Notes under the pieces: generated by a model | The model's database searches: none | Seen by the model: the letters and a program-made list of their open reading frames with translations, nothing else | What the model was told of the DNA's origin: nothing | NCBI RefSeq assembly: GCF_000758625.1 | Contig: NZ_CP009283.1 | Location: forward strand, 4,971,501-5,035,500 | DNA from: Paenibacillus sp. FSL R7-0273 | Lineage (GTDB): Bacteria > Bacillota > Bacilli > Paenibacillales > Paenibacillaceae | DNA length: 64,000 bases | Reading direction: 5' to 3' | Part shown: one piece after another, positions 10,543 through 19,862 of the stretch | How positions within the stretch are numbered: the stretch's first letter is position 1 | Layout: each line of letters starts with the position of its first letter | Made by a program: the position numbers and the translations under genes

Positions 10543-10543
10543 A

Positions 10544-11008
10544 TTAGCGGCCCTCTTTCCCGTGGGCTGCAGCAAGCTCTGTGTCCGCTTCCTTGCCGCC
10601 TTCACAGTCCTTGCAGTAACCGAACACTTCAAATTTATGCTTGACTACCCGGAACTGGTCCGGTGTATCCGTTAAATTCATCGGGCAGAAATGAATCGGG
10701 TAAGTCTTCATGCATTGAAGGCAGATCATATGATGATGGTGGTGGTCCTGGTTACAGCTGGCCTTGAATTTGACACCGTCCTCGAATACGACCTGTTCAA
10801 GAACACCAAGCTCCTCCATCACCCGCAGGTTGCGGTAGACCGTGTCGAAGCTGAGACCGCTGTATTTGCGCCCCATATAATCATAGACATCCTTCGCCGA
10901 CAAATATCCCGTATTCTCGCCGAACAACTTGGCAAGCGTCTTTCGCTGATCGGTGATACGCAGCCCCTGCCCCGACATAGCTTCCAGTATTTGTTCTGTC
11001 GACAGCAT
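10544..11008 (-). CDS. zur: Zinc uptake regulator Zur (Fur family)
   Basis: About 154 residues of the Fur family, with an N-terminal winged helix ([20 protein letters not shown] is typical) and a His-rich stretch [12 protein letters not shown]. Paired CxxC motifs (CLQC, CKDC) make the structural zinc site. The HHHHH-ICL run and [22 protein letters not shown] resemble B. subtilis Zur (YqfV) more than Fur or PerR. An in-frame ATG lies 5 codons earlier (11023), but GGGAG 8 nt before the ATG at 11008 favours the shorter form. Nearby znuA carries Zur-type boxes, which supports this assignment. It is followed immediately by yidD. Confidence 0.88.
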   Translation of the reverse strand: MLSTEQILEAMSGQGLRITDQRKTLAKLFGENTGYLSAKDVYDYMGRKYSGLSFDTVYRNLRVMEELGVLEQVVFEDGVKFKASCNQDHHHHHMICLQCMKTYPIHFCPMNLTDTPDQFRVVKHKFEVFGYCKDCEGGKEADTELAAAHGKEGR

Positions 11009-11052
11009 TCGCTCATCTCCCATACATAATTCATTACTGTTACACTCTCTTT

Positions 11053-11081
11053 ATAATGCCCCAAAACCATTGCCCCGTCAA
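11053..11081 (-). promoter_or_regulatory. Candidate promoter of zur-yidD
   Basis: On the minus strand TTGACG (11081-11076) and CATTAT (11058-11053) are separated by 17 bp, about 45 bp upstream of the zur start. The -10 is a weak match. Confidence 0.35.
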
Positions 11082-11162
11082 TCAAGCAGAGCAGCTGCAG
11101 CCACCTTTATGCCGGAGTTATGCCGGGATCAGGAACATATTGTTCCACCCGCTGCAGCAAAA

Positions 11163-11199
11163 CAGGCTAAAGCCGCCTCAAGTGGGGGGCTTTAGCCTG
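11163..11199 (-). terminator. Intrinsic terminator after the PKD surface protein gene
   Basis: CAGGCTAAAGCC pairs with GGCTTTAGCCTG across a short loop. On the minus strand it is followed by TTTTG. It sits 28 bp past the stop at 11227. Confidence 0.7.
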
Positions 11200-11226
11200 C
11201 TTAATCCTTACCTGTTAACTCATAAC

Positions 11227-13488
11227 TTACTGTTTCAATGGCGGCAGCGGTGTAAACACAAAGTTCACCGGCAGATTGCTTCCCGAAGCTACAGAGAACA
11301 CAATTTCCACCGAGCTTTCAGAGCTGCCCGAACGATATACAACTGCGTTCATGTCGGAGCTGGAAAGGCTGCCTTTGTTCGGAAGGTTAACGATCGTATT
11401 GTTGTTGACCATAAGAGAGCCAAGATAGTTACCACCGCGCGGATTGAACGTAATCAGCGTGTTGGGAGCAACACGCTCAAATCTTATTTTGTACAGCACA
11501 CCGAAATTCCCGGCATTAGAAGCTTCGGTTCCGTTCATCGGATCGATGCCGATCAGGTTCTTGTCATAGTAGTTATCACCCAGAATCAGCTTCGCCTGCG
11601 TCGTTCCGACTACATCACTCACAGTGATGATCCGGGTAGAGTCCGGATAGGTGCCGCGGTTATGCACACCGTCACGGTCCAGAACCGGCAGCGTTGGCAG
11701 CAGGGCAATCGGGTCCTTGTTCTCTTCAACCATTACCACATTGTAATCAATCGTAAGATCACTGAACAGATCAGCGCTAAGTGAAAGAACCTCGCCCGGC
11801 TTCATAGCGATTCTGTTAATATCAGTCAGAATCGCTTTGCTCTCGCCCGGCAACAGGTATGTTGTGCTGTATTTTTCATTGGTAATCATTGAATTATAAT
11901 ATTTCTGGATCGAAATTTTACCTGTGTACTCCGGAGAAGTAACCGGACCGGCAATACCGGAATACTGCGTTGTAATCGTCGTCGGATACAGGTTGTTGTT
12001 GGTTGCAATCACGTAAAGCTTCTGTCTGGTAGACATGTTGTTCAAATGATGAACAAGGAAACGGGTATTGCCGACCGAACTTTCGCGGTATAGCACGCCT
12101 TCCTGATTCACTGTTTCCGGACTGTTGCTGCGGATCAGCTTATAATTCTCTGAAGACAGGTTATACGTCAGATTAGTCAGCCCCGGAATCATTCCGCCGT
12201 CCATGGAGATAACGTCTCCAGGCAGCGTGAACAGCTTCGCTACTTCATCCTGGGTATACATCTGTTCGCCCGTAATATTAATTGTCTTCTCGAAGGTGCT
12301 GCTCAGGCCGTGCTTGTCGGTTACTCTCAGCTGGATCGATACCGGACCCGGATTGAAGAAGGCCAATGCGCGGTTCGTCCATTCTGCTGTAAGCTCTTCG
12401 TTCTCAGGATCATAGCTGAGATCCGTTAGCGTGATCGGCTCACCCATTTGGTACTCTTCTTTGTTGGTTGTGAAATTGGCGACCGGCGGCTGGTTAGGCT
12501 GCAGTACCTTAATCGTTACGGAATAAGGATCACTCACCTGTCCGTTAGCATCAACTACGGAATAAGTGACTGTATAGTATCCCGGCTGATCGTAGATATC
12601 CTGTTTGTTGTCACTCCAGCGTTCTTCTACAATAGGTGTGCCATTCGGCGAGGAGCTGGAAGTGGTGTAGTTAATATATGTCTGGCCGGCAAAAATTTCA
12701 GTCGACTGGACGCTAAAGGTTGCTGTCGGCTTGGTGTTCAGTGTCAGAATGACACGTTTACCTACATTATCAACAGTATAAGGAATATTAAGGGCGGCTG
12801 TAATTGAAGTTAATGGAACCATGAAGGTGCCTTTGAACTGGTAGGCAGGCCCTTTCATTGTCTTCGGACTGCCGTTCACTGTATAAATTTTGCTGTCGGT
12901 CTTAAAACGCATGATGCTGCTGCCTTTTGTAACAACAACTTCCTTTGTTTTGGCTTCATAGGTGTAGCTTACACCGACCATTTCAACCATTGCCCGGATG
13001 GAGACGTAGGATACCCCGTTCTTGACGGCCATCGGCTGGTTAGCCAGGTAAGGTGTTCCGTTTCTGTACATTTGCCGGCTGTTCATGTGCAGGATAAGCT
13101 GGTTTGCAGCGCTTCCGTATACAGCGTTTACCGTATTCAGCGGCTGGACAACCGATCCGTCCGTAGCGGCAGGGGCCGCCGTTTCCGCCGGAACCGGCGT
13201 AGCAGCTGACGAATCCGTTGTTGCAGCAGTGGCTGACGGATCTGCCGATGCAGCAGGCGCAGCGGTAGCTGACGGATTCGGAGTGGCTGTCGGTGTGACC
13301 GTTCCGGCAGGAACCTCACTTGGCAGCGGATCTGTGGCTTCCGGCTGAACTGCCGCCTCAACCGCCTGAGCTGTGCTTACAGTGCCGGTTACTCCGGCGG
13401 TACTTACCGGTACGGCATAAGCCGGAACCGCAGCTGCGGCCTGGGTTACAGCCAATACAGCGACTAACGTTAGTTTCTTAAAATTCAT
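11227..13488 (-). CDS. Secreted protein with copper-amine-oxidase-like and PKD domains
   Basis: 753 residues. A signal peptide (about 1-26) is followed by a Thr/Pro/Ala/Ser-rich linker (about 30-110). A copper amine oxidase N-terminal-like stalk domain spans about 125-255 (SYVSIRAMVEMVGVSYTYE, FMVPLTSITAALNI). A PKD-like beta-sandwich follows at about 330-410 (PPVANFTTNKEEYQMGEPI, LRVTDKHGLSS). The C-terminal 340 residues are beta-rich and match no family I recognise. There is no LPXTG motif or SLH domain, so it is probably released or wall-associated. It is monocistronic, with its own terminator. The name refers to the fold of the stalk domain only; catalytic copper chemistry is not implied. 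Confidence 0.8.
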   Translation of the reverse strand: MNFKKLTLVAVLAVTQAAAAVPAYAVPVSTAGVTGTVSTAQAVEAAVQPEATDPLPSEVPAGTVTPTATPNPSATAAPAASADPSATAATTDSSAATPVPAETAAPAATDGSVVQPLNTVNAVYGSAANQLILHMNSRQMYRNGTPYLANQPMAVKNGVSYVSIRAMVEMVGVSYTYEAKTKEVVVTKGSSIMRFKTDSKIYTVNGSPKTMKGPAYQFKGTFMVPLTSITAALNIPYTVDNVGKRVILTLNTKPTATFSVQSTEIFAGQTYINYTTSSSSPNGTPIVEERWSDNKQDIYDQPGYYTVTYSVVDANGQVSDPYSVTIKVLQPNQPPVANFTTNKEEYQMGEPITLTDLSYDPENEELTAEWTNRALAFFNPGPVSIQLRVTDKHGLSSTFEKTINITGEQMYTQDEVAKLFTLPGDVISMDGGMIPGLTNLTYNLSSENYKLIRSNSPETVNQEGVLYRESSVGNTRFLVHHLNNMSTRQKLYVIATNNNLYPTTITTQYSGIAGPVTSPEYTGKISIQKYYNSMITNEKYSTTYLLPGESKAILTDINRIAMKPGEVLSLSADLFSDLTIDYNVVMVEENKDPIALLPTLPVLDRDGVHNRGTYPDSTRIITVSDVVGTTQAKLILGDNYYDKNLIGIDPMNGTEASNAGNFGVLYKIRFERVAPNTLITFNPRGGNYLGSLMVNNNTIVNLPNKGSLSSSDMNAVVYRSGSSESSVEIVFSVASGSNLPVNFVFTPLPPLKQ

Positions 13489-13670
13489 GGTATGACTCCT
13501 TCTGCTCCTGTTTGTAGTCTATAAGGCAGGTATACTCTCTGTATGCTGCTTATATTCCCGTATAACAAAACTCTTCAACAGCTGCCGTGAAGCTGTTATT
13601 TTGCCACGCTCTTTTTACAAAACATAGTATTAGACGCGCCGGACCTGAAAAAGTTTCATTTTGTGTAAAG

Positions 13671-13714
13671 AAAAAAACAAAGACGACCCCCCGCTTCCTC
13701 CAGGTTAATCGTCT
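13671..13714 (-). terminator. Candidate intrinsic terminator of the first sugar/TCS operon
   Basis: AGACGA pairs with TCGTCT around a loop containing CCTGGAGG. On the minus strand the stem is followed by TTGTTTTTTT. It lies 75 bp past the response-regulator stop. The rest of 13489-13788 holds only the presumed promoter region of the surface protein gene. Confidence 0.55.
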
Positions 13715-13788
13715 ACGCGCTGTACTTTGTATAAGACTTTTTATTGGTTGCCTTTTACTCCGGCAGATATTCAAGAAATTAAACCCAG

Positions 13789-14580
13789 TCAATGCGTCTC
13801 TGGGCCAGCGCTCCTGTCACGGTACTCTTTCGGGGTCATCCCCGTCTGCTTCTGGAATACCTTGGTAAAATAACGACGTTCCTGATAGCCTACTCCAGCG
13901 CTGATTGCCGCAATGCTCTTGTCGGTGCTGGCCAGCATAAACTTGGCGGCTTCGATCCGCTGCTGGGTCACATATTCCACAAAGGTCACCGCGAACCGGT
14001 TCTTGAACAAAAGACAGAAATAACTGCTGCTGATGCCGATTTTGCCCGCAACCTCCTCAATGCCCAGATCATGGTTCAGCCGCTCGGAAATGTATTTTAC
14101 CGCCTGGTTCATCAGTTGCTCGGGTGTCTTCTTAGGCGTCTCCCCGGCAGCGGGCAGCTCCTGAAACAGCGGAATACTGTTATACAGCTTATCCTTGTAC
14201 TGTCTGTTGCGGATCTGCGCGCCGATATTGCGCACCTTGTTGCCAAGCTCCTCATAATGAATCGGCTTACAGATGTATTCCTTAACACCAAGCCGGATCG
14301 CTTCCCGGGCATAATCAAACTCCTGATAGCCGCTAAGGAGCAGCACCTCGCTCTCCAGGCCCATTTCCCGCAGCTTCCCCACGAAGGTAAGACCGTCCAT
14401 CACCGGCATGCGGATGTCGCAGAGCACCAGATCCGGCGCCTCCTCCTCGGCAATCCTGAGCGCCTCCATCCCGCTGCGCGCCATGCCGGCAACCTCCATC
14501 CCCATCTCCTGCCACGGCAGCACCCTGTTGAGATTGTTCAGGATCGGGGCTTCATCGTCAACCAGCAGTACCTTTAGCAT
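13789..14580 (-). CDS. AraC-family response regulator (YesN type)
   Basis: 263 residues from the ATG at 14580, chosen because GGGGGAAG lies just before it and the receiver domain starts there (MLKVLLVDDE). The receiver domain (1-120) has Asp8/Asp9, phospho-acceptor Asp55 (LVLCDIRMPVMDG) and Lys105 (CKPIHYEEL). The C-terminal 100 residues form a double helix-turn-helix AraC domain (IEEVAGKIGISSSYFCLLFK, ISAGVGYQERRYFTKVFQKQ). The linker is short. It overlaps the kinase gene by 23 bp, so the pair is translationally coupled. It most likely activates the adjacent ABC importer genes. Confidence 0.92.
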   Translation of the reverse strand: MLKVLLVDDEAPILNNLNRVLPWQEMGMEVAGMARSGMEALRIAEEEAPDLVLCDIRMPVMDGLTFVGKLREMGLESEVLLLSGYQEFDYAREAIRLGVKEYICKPIHYEELGNKVRNIGAQIRNRQYKDKLYNSIPLFQELPAAGETPKKTPEQLMNQAVKYISERLNHDLGIEEVAGKIGISSSYFCLLFKNRFAVTFVEYVTQQRIEAAKFMLASTDKSIAAISAGVGYQERRYFTKVFQKQTGMTPKEYRDRSAGPETH

Positions 14581-16414
14581 AATGATCTTCCCCCTGCTCA
14601 TATTTGGGAATGACGCATTGGATAACCGTTCCGGCACCAGGGGAGGCACAGATAAAGATGCCGTAGCGGCTGCCGTACTCAATACGGATACGGTCAGCCA
14701 CGCTGCGTACGCCCAGCCCCCGCCGTTCCTGGTGCCGGACGCCCTCTCCGGTCCGGCCGGAAGGCTCCGCCTCAACCGGATCATGGACCATGTACTGGAA
14801 CATGGACAGCTGGGCCGGCGTCATGCCGATTCCGTTATCCTGTATCCGCAGAATCAGATTTCCGCGCTCCTCCCAGCCTGTCACCTTCAACAGGCCATGG
14901 TATCCGATCCCCTCGAAGCCGTGCTGAATGCTGTTCTCTACCAAGGGCTGGAGCGTCAGCTTCAAAATGCCGCAGCCCAGCAGCTCATCCGGTATCTCAA
15001 TCTCATAATCAAATAAATCCTCGAACCGGAACTTCTGGATATCCAGATAATTGCGCAGATGGGTAATCTCCTCCTGCAGCGTAATTTCGTCCCGGTCCTG
15101 AATACTGATGCGCAGAATGCCGGCCAGCCGGTAGACCATCTCACTGACCTTCCGCCCCTCATTCTGCACCGCCAGCACATTGATCGATTCCAGTGTATTG
15201 AACAGAAAATGCGGCTTAATCTGCGCCTGCAGCACCCGCATTTCCGCCTGATTTTTGCGGTGCTGCTCGACCTGAATCCGGTTGAACAACATTTGGATCT
15301 TGTTCATCAGATCGTTGATGCCTCTGGCCAGGAGAGTCATTTCGTCGTTGCCCTTTTCCTCTACCCTTGTTGTCAGGTCACCATCCTCTACCCGGCGCAT
15401 GAAGCGGACAATGACGGCGATTCCGCCGGCAATCCGGTTCATAAAGAACAGGTTGAAGATGACCGCAGCCAGAAGGCACAGGAAGATCACGGCCACGAAC
15501 CAGCGGGCGAACACCGTAACCTCACGGGACAGGGAGTCCCACGAGGTAACCGAGACCAGGCTCCAGGGATAGTCCTTGAGATGATAGACGGACAGGATGC
15601 TTTTATCGCCGGCGAACTCCGTTCTGAAGCTCTGGAAGCCCGGCTTATACGTCATTTTTTTAGCGGTAAATGAGCTCAAATCCTGCCCGTCCAGACCGTG
15701 GTCCGGATCAAGCAGGATCATCCCGTTATCATTCACCAGCATGAAGGACACCTTCTGGCTGCTGTCGCCTATTTTCAAATTTCGGAAGATCGATTCGAAC
15801 TCCCAGTTTTTGATCTGGACCACCAGAATGCCGATATTCTGAAAGAAGCTAAGCTCCTTGATCAGACGAATCTGCGTGAATACCGGCTCCGTTCCGGTCA
15901 ACTCAGGATATTCATGCGGTGCCAGCCACTTGGGTACACCGTTGAGCTCCATTACTTCCTCGTACAGCTCACTTCCCTTGAATTTTTCGTACGGAAGCGT
16001 CCGGAAGTTTTCTTTGGTGAATACCGAGACAATCTCCGAGCTGCCTTTTCCGTTAAAATTGTACAAAAACGCGTAGCTGATCGACGGATGATTATACAGC
16101 AGACTCCGGAAATTGCGCTGGCTGGCGTTCAGGCTGAGCTGCTCGGCATCCGTCAAATCCTGCTTGGAGGGATCATCCGCACTGAGTGCCATATGGAATA
16201 CTGAAGTCGCAATCCCGTTATCCGTTACATTGTTCATATCCTTGAACACATTGGAGATGCTGTAGCTGATTGCTTTGAGTGAATACTCGGACTGCTGGCT
16301 GTACTTCTTCTCAATGGAGTTATACGTGACGAAGAACATAATCATACCAAGGGTAAAGAGCGGAATAATGATCAGGCCCAAAAAAGCAGTAAATAATTTA
16401 TAGCGCAAATTCAT
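14558..16414 (-). CDS. Sensor histidine kinase (YesM family)
   Basis: 618 residues. Transmembrane helices at about 7-29 and 302-326 flank an extracytoplasmic sensor domain of about 270 residues (Cache-like by layout). A HAMP segment (about 325-385) leads to the His_kinase domain with phospho-acceptor His402 (QAQIKPHFLFNTLESIN). A HATPase domain follows (N-box LQPLVENSIQHG at 489-500, then DNGIGM and GLGVRSVADR). YesM-type kinases pair with AraC-type regulators to sense sugars, directly or through binding proteins. It sits 26 bp after the permease gene. Confidence 0.92.
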   Translation of the reverse strand: MNLRYKLFTAFLGLIIIPLFTLGMIMFFVTYNSIEKKYSQQSEYSLKAISYSISNVFKDMNNVTDNGIATSVFHMALSADDPSKQDLTDAEQLSLNASQRNFRSLLYNHPSISYAFLYNFNGKGSSEIVSVFTKENFRTLPYEKFKGSELYEEVMELNGVPKWLAPHEYPELTGTEPVFTQIRLIKELSFFQNIGILVVQIKNWEFESIFRNLKIGDSSQKVSFMLVNDNGMILLDPDHGLDGQDLSSFTAKKMTYKPGFQSFRTEFAGDKSILSVYHLKDYPWSLVSVTSWDSLSREVTVFARWFVAVIFLCLLAAVIFNLFFMNRIAGGIAVIVRFMRRVEDGDLTTRVEEKGNDEMTLLARGINDLMNKIQMLFNRIQVEQHRKNQAEMRVLQAQIKPHFLFNTLESINVLAVQNEGRKVSEMVYRLAGILRISIQDRDEITLQEEITHLRNYLDIQKFRFEDLFDYEIEIPDELLGCGILKLTLQPLVENSIQHGFEGIGYHGLLKVTGWEERGNLILRIQDNGIGMTPAQLSMFQYMVHDPVEAEPSGRTGEGVRHQERRGLGVRSVADRIRIEYGSRYGIFICASPGAGTVIQCVIPKYEQGEDHYAKGTAG

Positions 16415-16440
16415 GAGCTGCGCTCCTGACTGTAGTTAGG

Positions 16441-17271
16441 TTAGCCCTTTACGCTGCCTGCCGTTACACCTTCAATTATTTTCTCCTGCAAAATGGCATA
16501 AATGATAACCACCGGCAGCACGCTGTAGACGATACCGGCAGACATCTGCGCATAGTTCATCTGATACTGATCACGGAATTGGACCATTCCCACCGGAAGC
16601 GTGCGCAGCTCATCATTGGAAAGAAAATAGTTGGCCAGCAAAAACTCATTCCAATTTCCCAGGAAATTGACGATGAATACTGTAACCATGGCGGGGACCG
16701 TCAGAGGTACAATAATCTTAGCAAAGATACCCGGGGCCTTCAACCCATCCATTACCGCTGCTTCCTCAATTTCACTGGGAAGTGAACGCATGAAGGCAGC
16801 GAGAATGATGATCGTAAACGGGATTGCATTGGCAATATACGGAACAATAAGCGCCCAGTGGGTGTTTAGAATATGCAGCTTACGCACAATCGTATAAATC
16901 GGCAGCATTAGCGCATTGTTCGGAATCAGCATTCCGACCAGTACAAACGAGTACAGCAGTATATTCCAGCGGCCGTGGCGCATCCGGGTAACAGCGAACG
17001 CGAACATACCAGCCAGTATAATCGATACTACCGAAGCAAAGACCGATATATATAAGCTGTTAAAAAAGTACGTGCTGATCTTCGCATTGACCCAGGCTTC
17101 CACATAGTTATTGAATACGAACTCCTTCGGAATACCGAACGGGTTCAGGGCAATAGAGTTGTTATCCTTTTTTACCGATGAAAAAAGCACAAACAGAAAC
17201 GGAAACAGTACAACCAGGAGATACCCAAGCAGTGCAGCATGCGGCAGACTTTTTTTCAGGGCGCGCGGCAT
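16441..17271 (-). CDS. Sugar ABC transporter permease (MalG/CUT1 type)
   Basis: 276 residues with six hydrophobic segments and the EAA loop (EIEEAAVMDGLKAPGIFAKIIVPL) typical of CUT1 inner-membrane permeases. It starts by a one-base overlap with the upstream permease stop (TGATG), so the two are translationally coupled. The pair should form the heterodimeric channel for the binding protein encoded at 18.2-19.7 kb. No ATPase gene is present in the cluster. Confidence 0.93.
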   Translation of the reverse strand: MPRALKKSLPHAALLGYLLVVLFPFLFVLFSSVKKDNNSIALNPFGIPKEFVFNNYVEAWVNAKISTYFFNSLYISVFASVVSIILAGMFAFAVTRMRHGRWNILLYSFVLVGMLIPNNALMLPIYTIVRKLHILNTHWALIVPYIANAIPFTIIILAAFMRSLPSEIEEAAVMDGLKAPGIFAKIIVPLTVPAMVTVFIVNFLGNWNEFLLANYFLSNDELRTLPVGMVQFRDQYQMNYAQMSAGIVYSVLPVVIIYAILQEKIIEGVTAGSVKG

Positions 17272-18155
17272 CAGTATTCAATCCTTTCACTACGCCGGTT
17301 AAACAGCAGCTGGTACACCACTGTAACGATAAGCGTAAATACGAAGATCAGGACCGCAATCGTATTGCCGTACCCGTATTTAAAGTTCGTGATTGCATAC
17401 TTGATCATATAGGTGGCCATAACCTCCGTTGAACCCGCCGGTCCGCCTTTGGTCATAACGATGACGATATCGGCAGCCTTCATTGCCCCGGCAATAGAGA
17501 GCATGATTACCACCGAAATAATCGGCACAATCAGCGGCAGGGTGATCCGTGTAGCCCGCTGGAAGCCCGTAGCGCCGTCAATTGCGGCTGCTTCGTCAAG
17601 CTCTCCGGGAATCGACAGAATCGCTGCAAGCACCATTACAATGTAGAATCCGGTCCACTGCCAGGCGTTGGTGATCAGAATCGACAGCATGGCAAACCGT
17701 TCATCGGACAGCCAGTAGACCGGCTCTATCCCGACCAGGCCAAGCAGCTTGTTGAACAGGCCGATATTGGGCTCGTAGATAAAGCCCCAGAGGATACCGA
17801 TGACTGCTGTCGACATAATTGAAGGCATGAACACCGCTGTTTTGTATAAGCCCTTAAGTTTCTTGACGTTGGCAATCAGCAGGGAGAACAGGACAATCAG
17901 CGGAACCTGGATAAAGACAGAGAACAGAATAAACCAGCCGTTATTCTTCACCGATATCCAGAAGCGGTCATCACCGAGCGCTTTTTCGTAATTTGTCAGT
18001 CCGGTCATTTTAACCGTATCGGAAACTCCGTTCCAGCTTGTAAGACTGTAGTATATGGAGCTGAAAATTGGATAGATAAAAAAAATCAGGAACAGGGCAA
18101 GTGCAGGAAGAACAAACAGGATGAAGACGAGCGGATTTCTGAGCGCTTTATTCAT
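17271..18155 (-). CDS. Sugar ABC transporter permease (MalF/CUT1 type)
   Basis: 294 residues with six predicted membrane helices. It has the motif SIYYSLTSWNG near the N-terminus and the EAA loop ELDEAAAIDGATGFQRATRITLPL. This is the typical MalF-like partner of the next permease. A GGAGG site precedes the ATG. Expression may be lower than that of the binding protein because of the hairpin at 18201-18236. Confidence 0.93.
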   Translation of the reverse strand: MNKALRNPLVFILFVLPALALFLIFFIYPIFSSIYYSLTSWNGVSDTVKMTGLTNYEKALGDDRFWISVKNNGWFILFSVFIQVPLIVLFSLLIANVKKLKGLYKTAVFMPSIMSTAVIGILWGFIYEPNIGLFNKLLGLVGIEPVYWLSDERFAMLSILITNAWQWTGFYIVMVLAAILSIPGELDEAAAIDGATGFQRATRITLPLIVPIISVVIMLSIAGAMKAADIVIVMTKGGPAGSTEVMATYMIKYAITNFKYGYGNTIAVLIFVFTLIVTVVYQLLFNRRSERIEY

Positions 18156-18200
18156 GGCTACCTCCGATGCTTACGAATCTGGGAAAGGTCCTGCGTTGTG

Positions 18201-18236
18201 AAAAAAATGTACCCTGGCAGGCACCAGGGTACATTT
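18201..18236 (-). terminator. Partial terminator between binding-protein and permease genes
   Basis: A perfect 13-bp stem (AAATGTACCCTGG/CCAGGGTACATTT) with a 6-nt loop. On the minus strand it is followed by four further T in line with the T-rich arm end. Position inside the operon suggests partial termination that raises binding-protein output over the permeases. Confidence 0.75.
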
Positions 18237-18246
18237 CAATGGTTGC

Positions 18247-19653
18247 CTACTCCACAGCTGCGTTCGCTTCTTCCTGAATCTTCTGCAGCTCTTCACCCAT
18301 CTTCTCAGGAGTCGTCTGGCCGCCGATCAGCTTCTGGATCTGGATGTTACTGATCTCAGTAGTTACATCAGCCTGCACCAGCGAGTCAAACGCCGGGAAG
18401 GAGGATGCCGAGTTATTCAGCACCGCTACGATTTCTTTCATCAGATCATCAGTAATGTTCGCATCCAGCACCGACTGGTCCAGCTTCATTGCCGGCAGCA
18501 CGCCATCCTCTACCAGACCGCGCAGCTGCATTTCTTCGTTGTACATATTTTTGATAAAGGATTTCACAGCTGCCAGCTGGCGCTCATCCTCACCTGCGGA
18601 AGCAGAGAACCCGTAGCCGTTGTTCACATCCCGCATCAGCGCTGTCTGGTCACCCGCTCCCCCTTCGACCGCAGGAATATTAAAGAATCCAACCTTGCCG
18701 ATCAGGCCTTCACCGGACTGGCCGGCCTTAAATACGGAAGATTTCCATGTACCGTCATACATCAGAATCGCTTCACCGCTGGTGAATTGAGTCGTATATT
18801 CAGCATATTCGAAGCCAAGCTCGCCTTTTTTGAAGTAGCCGTTATCGACCCACTCCTTGTATTTGGCGAAGCCTTGGACAACGCTCGGGTCACTCCACTT
18901 TGCTTCACCCGTCGCGAACTTCGCTGTAACATCCGGTCCGGCATAGCGGGACCATAGGTGGTTAGCCAGCATCAGCGGCACCCAGCCTGCTTTGGAGGCA
19001 CCTGCCAGCGGCACCTTCCCATCCGCTTTGATATCTGCCAGCTGCTGCTCCAGCTCGGCGAAGGTGGCCGGTGCTTTCCAGCCTTTGCTTGCGTAATATT
19101 CCTTGTTATAGAAGAAGCCCTCACCGGAGCCGCCAATCGGCAGTCCGTAGATTTTGCCTTCGTAAGTGAAAGGGTCCAGATTGGAGAATTTATCCCTAAT
19201 GCCCAGCTCTTCGAGAATAGGGGTCAGATCCAGCAGCTTGCTTTCCTTCGCATAGATCTTGGAATCCGGGCTGCCGAACAGGTCAAAAATTTCAGGCGGG
19301 TTGCCGGCGGCCATCTCTCCGCGCAGCTTTTCTTTACGGTTCACATCCGAATCCACACCATCCAGCTTAAAGGTCAGGCCCGGCACCTCTTCCTGCACCT
19401 TGCCGACCACATCCTCCAGAATGGCCAGACGCTTTTGCTTGTCAGCACCGACCTGTGTATGGCGGATCGTCATCTCAAAAGGCTCTGTATTCGCAGGCTC
19501 TTCTGTAGCAGGGGCATTAGTTGCAGCCGTTCCGCTGTTTGTAGCTGCGGCTTCTCCGTTGTTACCTGTATTATTGTTGTTTCCCCCACAAGCAGTCAAC
19601 AGCGCAGAAGATACAAACATCAGGGACAGCAGCATTGCTATACTTTTTCTCAT
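18247..19653 (-). CDS. Sugar ABC transporter substrate-binding lipoprotein
   Basis: 468 residues, extracellular solute-binding protein family 1. A signal peptide ends in a lipobox (LLTAC) followed by an Asn/Gly-rich tether. The body has the usual family features (GEMAAGNPPEIFDLFG, KIYGLPIGGSGEGFFYN, GEAILMYDGTWKSS). The substrate is not predictable beyond an oligosaccharide or sugar. It is the first gene of the importer-TCS operon. AGGGAGG precedes its start. Confidence 0.93.
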   Translation of the reverse strand: MRKSIAMLLSLMFVSSALLTACGGNNNNTGNNGEAAATNSGTAATNAPATEEPANTEPFEMTIRHTQVGADKQKRLAILEDVVGKVQEEVPGLTFKLDGVDSDVNRKEKLRGEMAAGNPPEIFDLFGSPDSKIYAKESKLLDLTPILEELGIRDKFSNLDPFTYEGKIYGLPIGGSGEGFFYNKEYYASKGWKAPATFAELEQQLADIKADGKVPLAGASKAGWVPLMLANHLWSRYAGPDVTAKFATGEAKWSDPSVVQGFAKYKEWVDNGYFKKGELGFEYAEYTTQFTSGEAILMYDGTWKSSVFKAGQSGEGLIGKVGFFNIPAVEGGAGDQTALMRDVNNGYGFSASAGEDERQLAAVKSFIKNMYNEEMQLRGLVEDGVLPAMKLDQSVLDANITDDLMKEIVAVLNNSASSFPAFDSLVQADVTTEISNIQIQKLIGGQTTPEKMGEELQKIQEEANAAVE

Positions 19654-19696
19654 TTCGGGTGACCCTCCCTATTTTAATGATTTCCCTTACTTCTTT

Positions 19697-19777
19697 ATTA
19701 TAGAAAACGCCTTTTGTAATCGTAAGGTTAACATTCATCTACAACAGGGATAAAAATCTCTAATGTAAGCGAATACA
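19697..19777 (-). promoter_or_regulatory. Promoter region of the first sugar ABC operon
   Basis: On the minus strand TTACGA (19725-19720) and TATAAT (19702-19697) are 17 bp apart. An imperfect palindrome ATGTAAGCGAATACAT lies at 19763-19778. It matches the CcpA cre consensus at 12 of 14 positions, but could equally be the YesN-type regulator site. Confidence 0.45.
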
Positions 19778-19862
19778 TGTCATTTATCTAACATCGAACG
19801 TCATTCAAAACAACATTTCATTGCATTTGCTGCTGTAAAGAATAGTTAAAACGTCACCTAAC

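Noticed and set aside
13085..13348. An Ala/Val-rich plus-strand frame
   Set aside because: It is the shadow of the low-complexity Thr/Pro/Ala linker of the secreted PKD protein.
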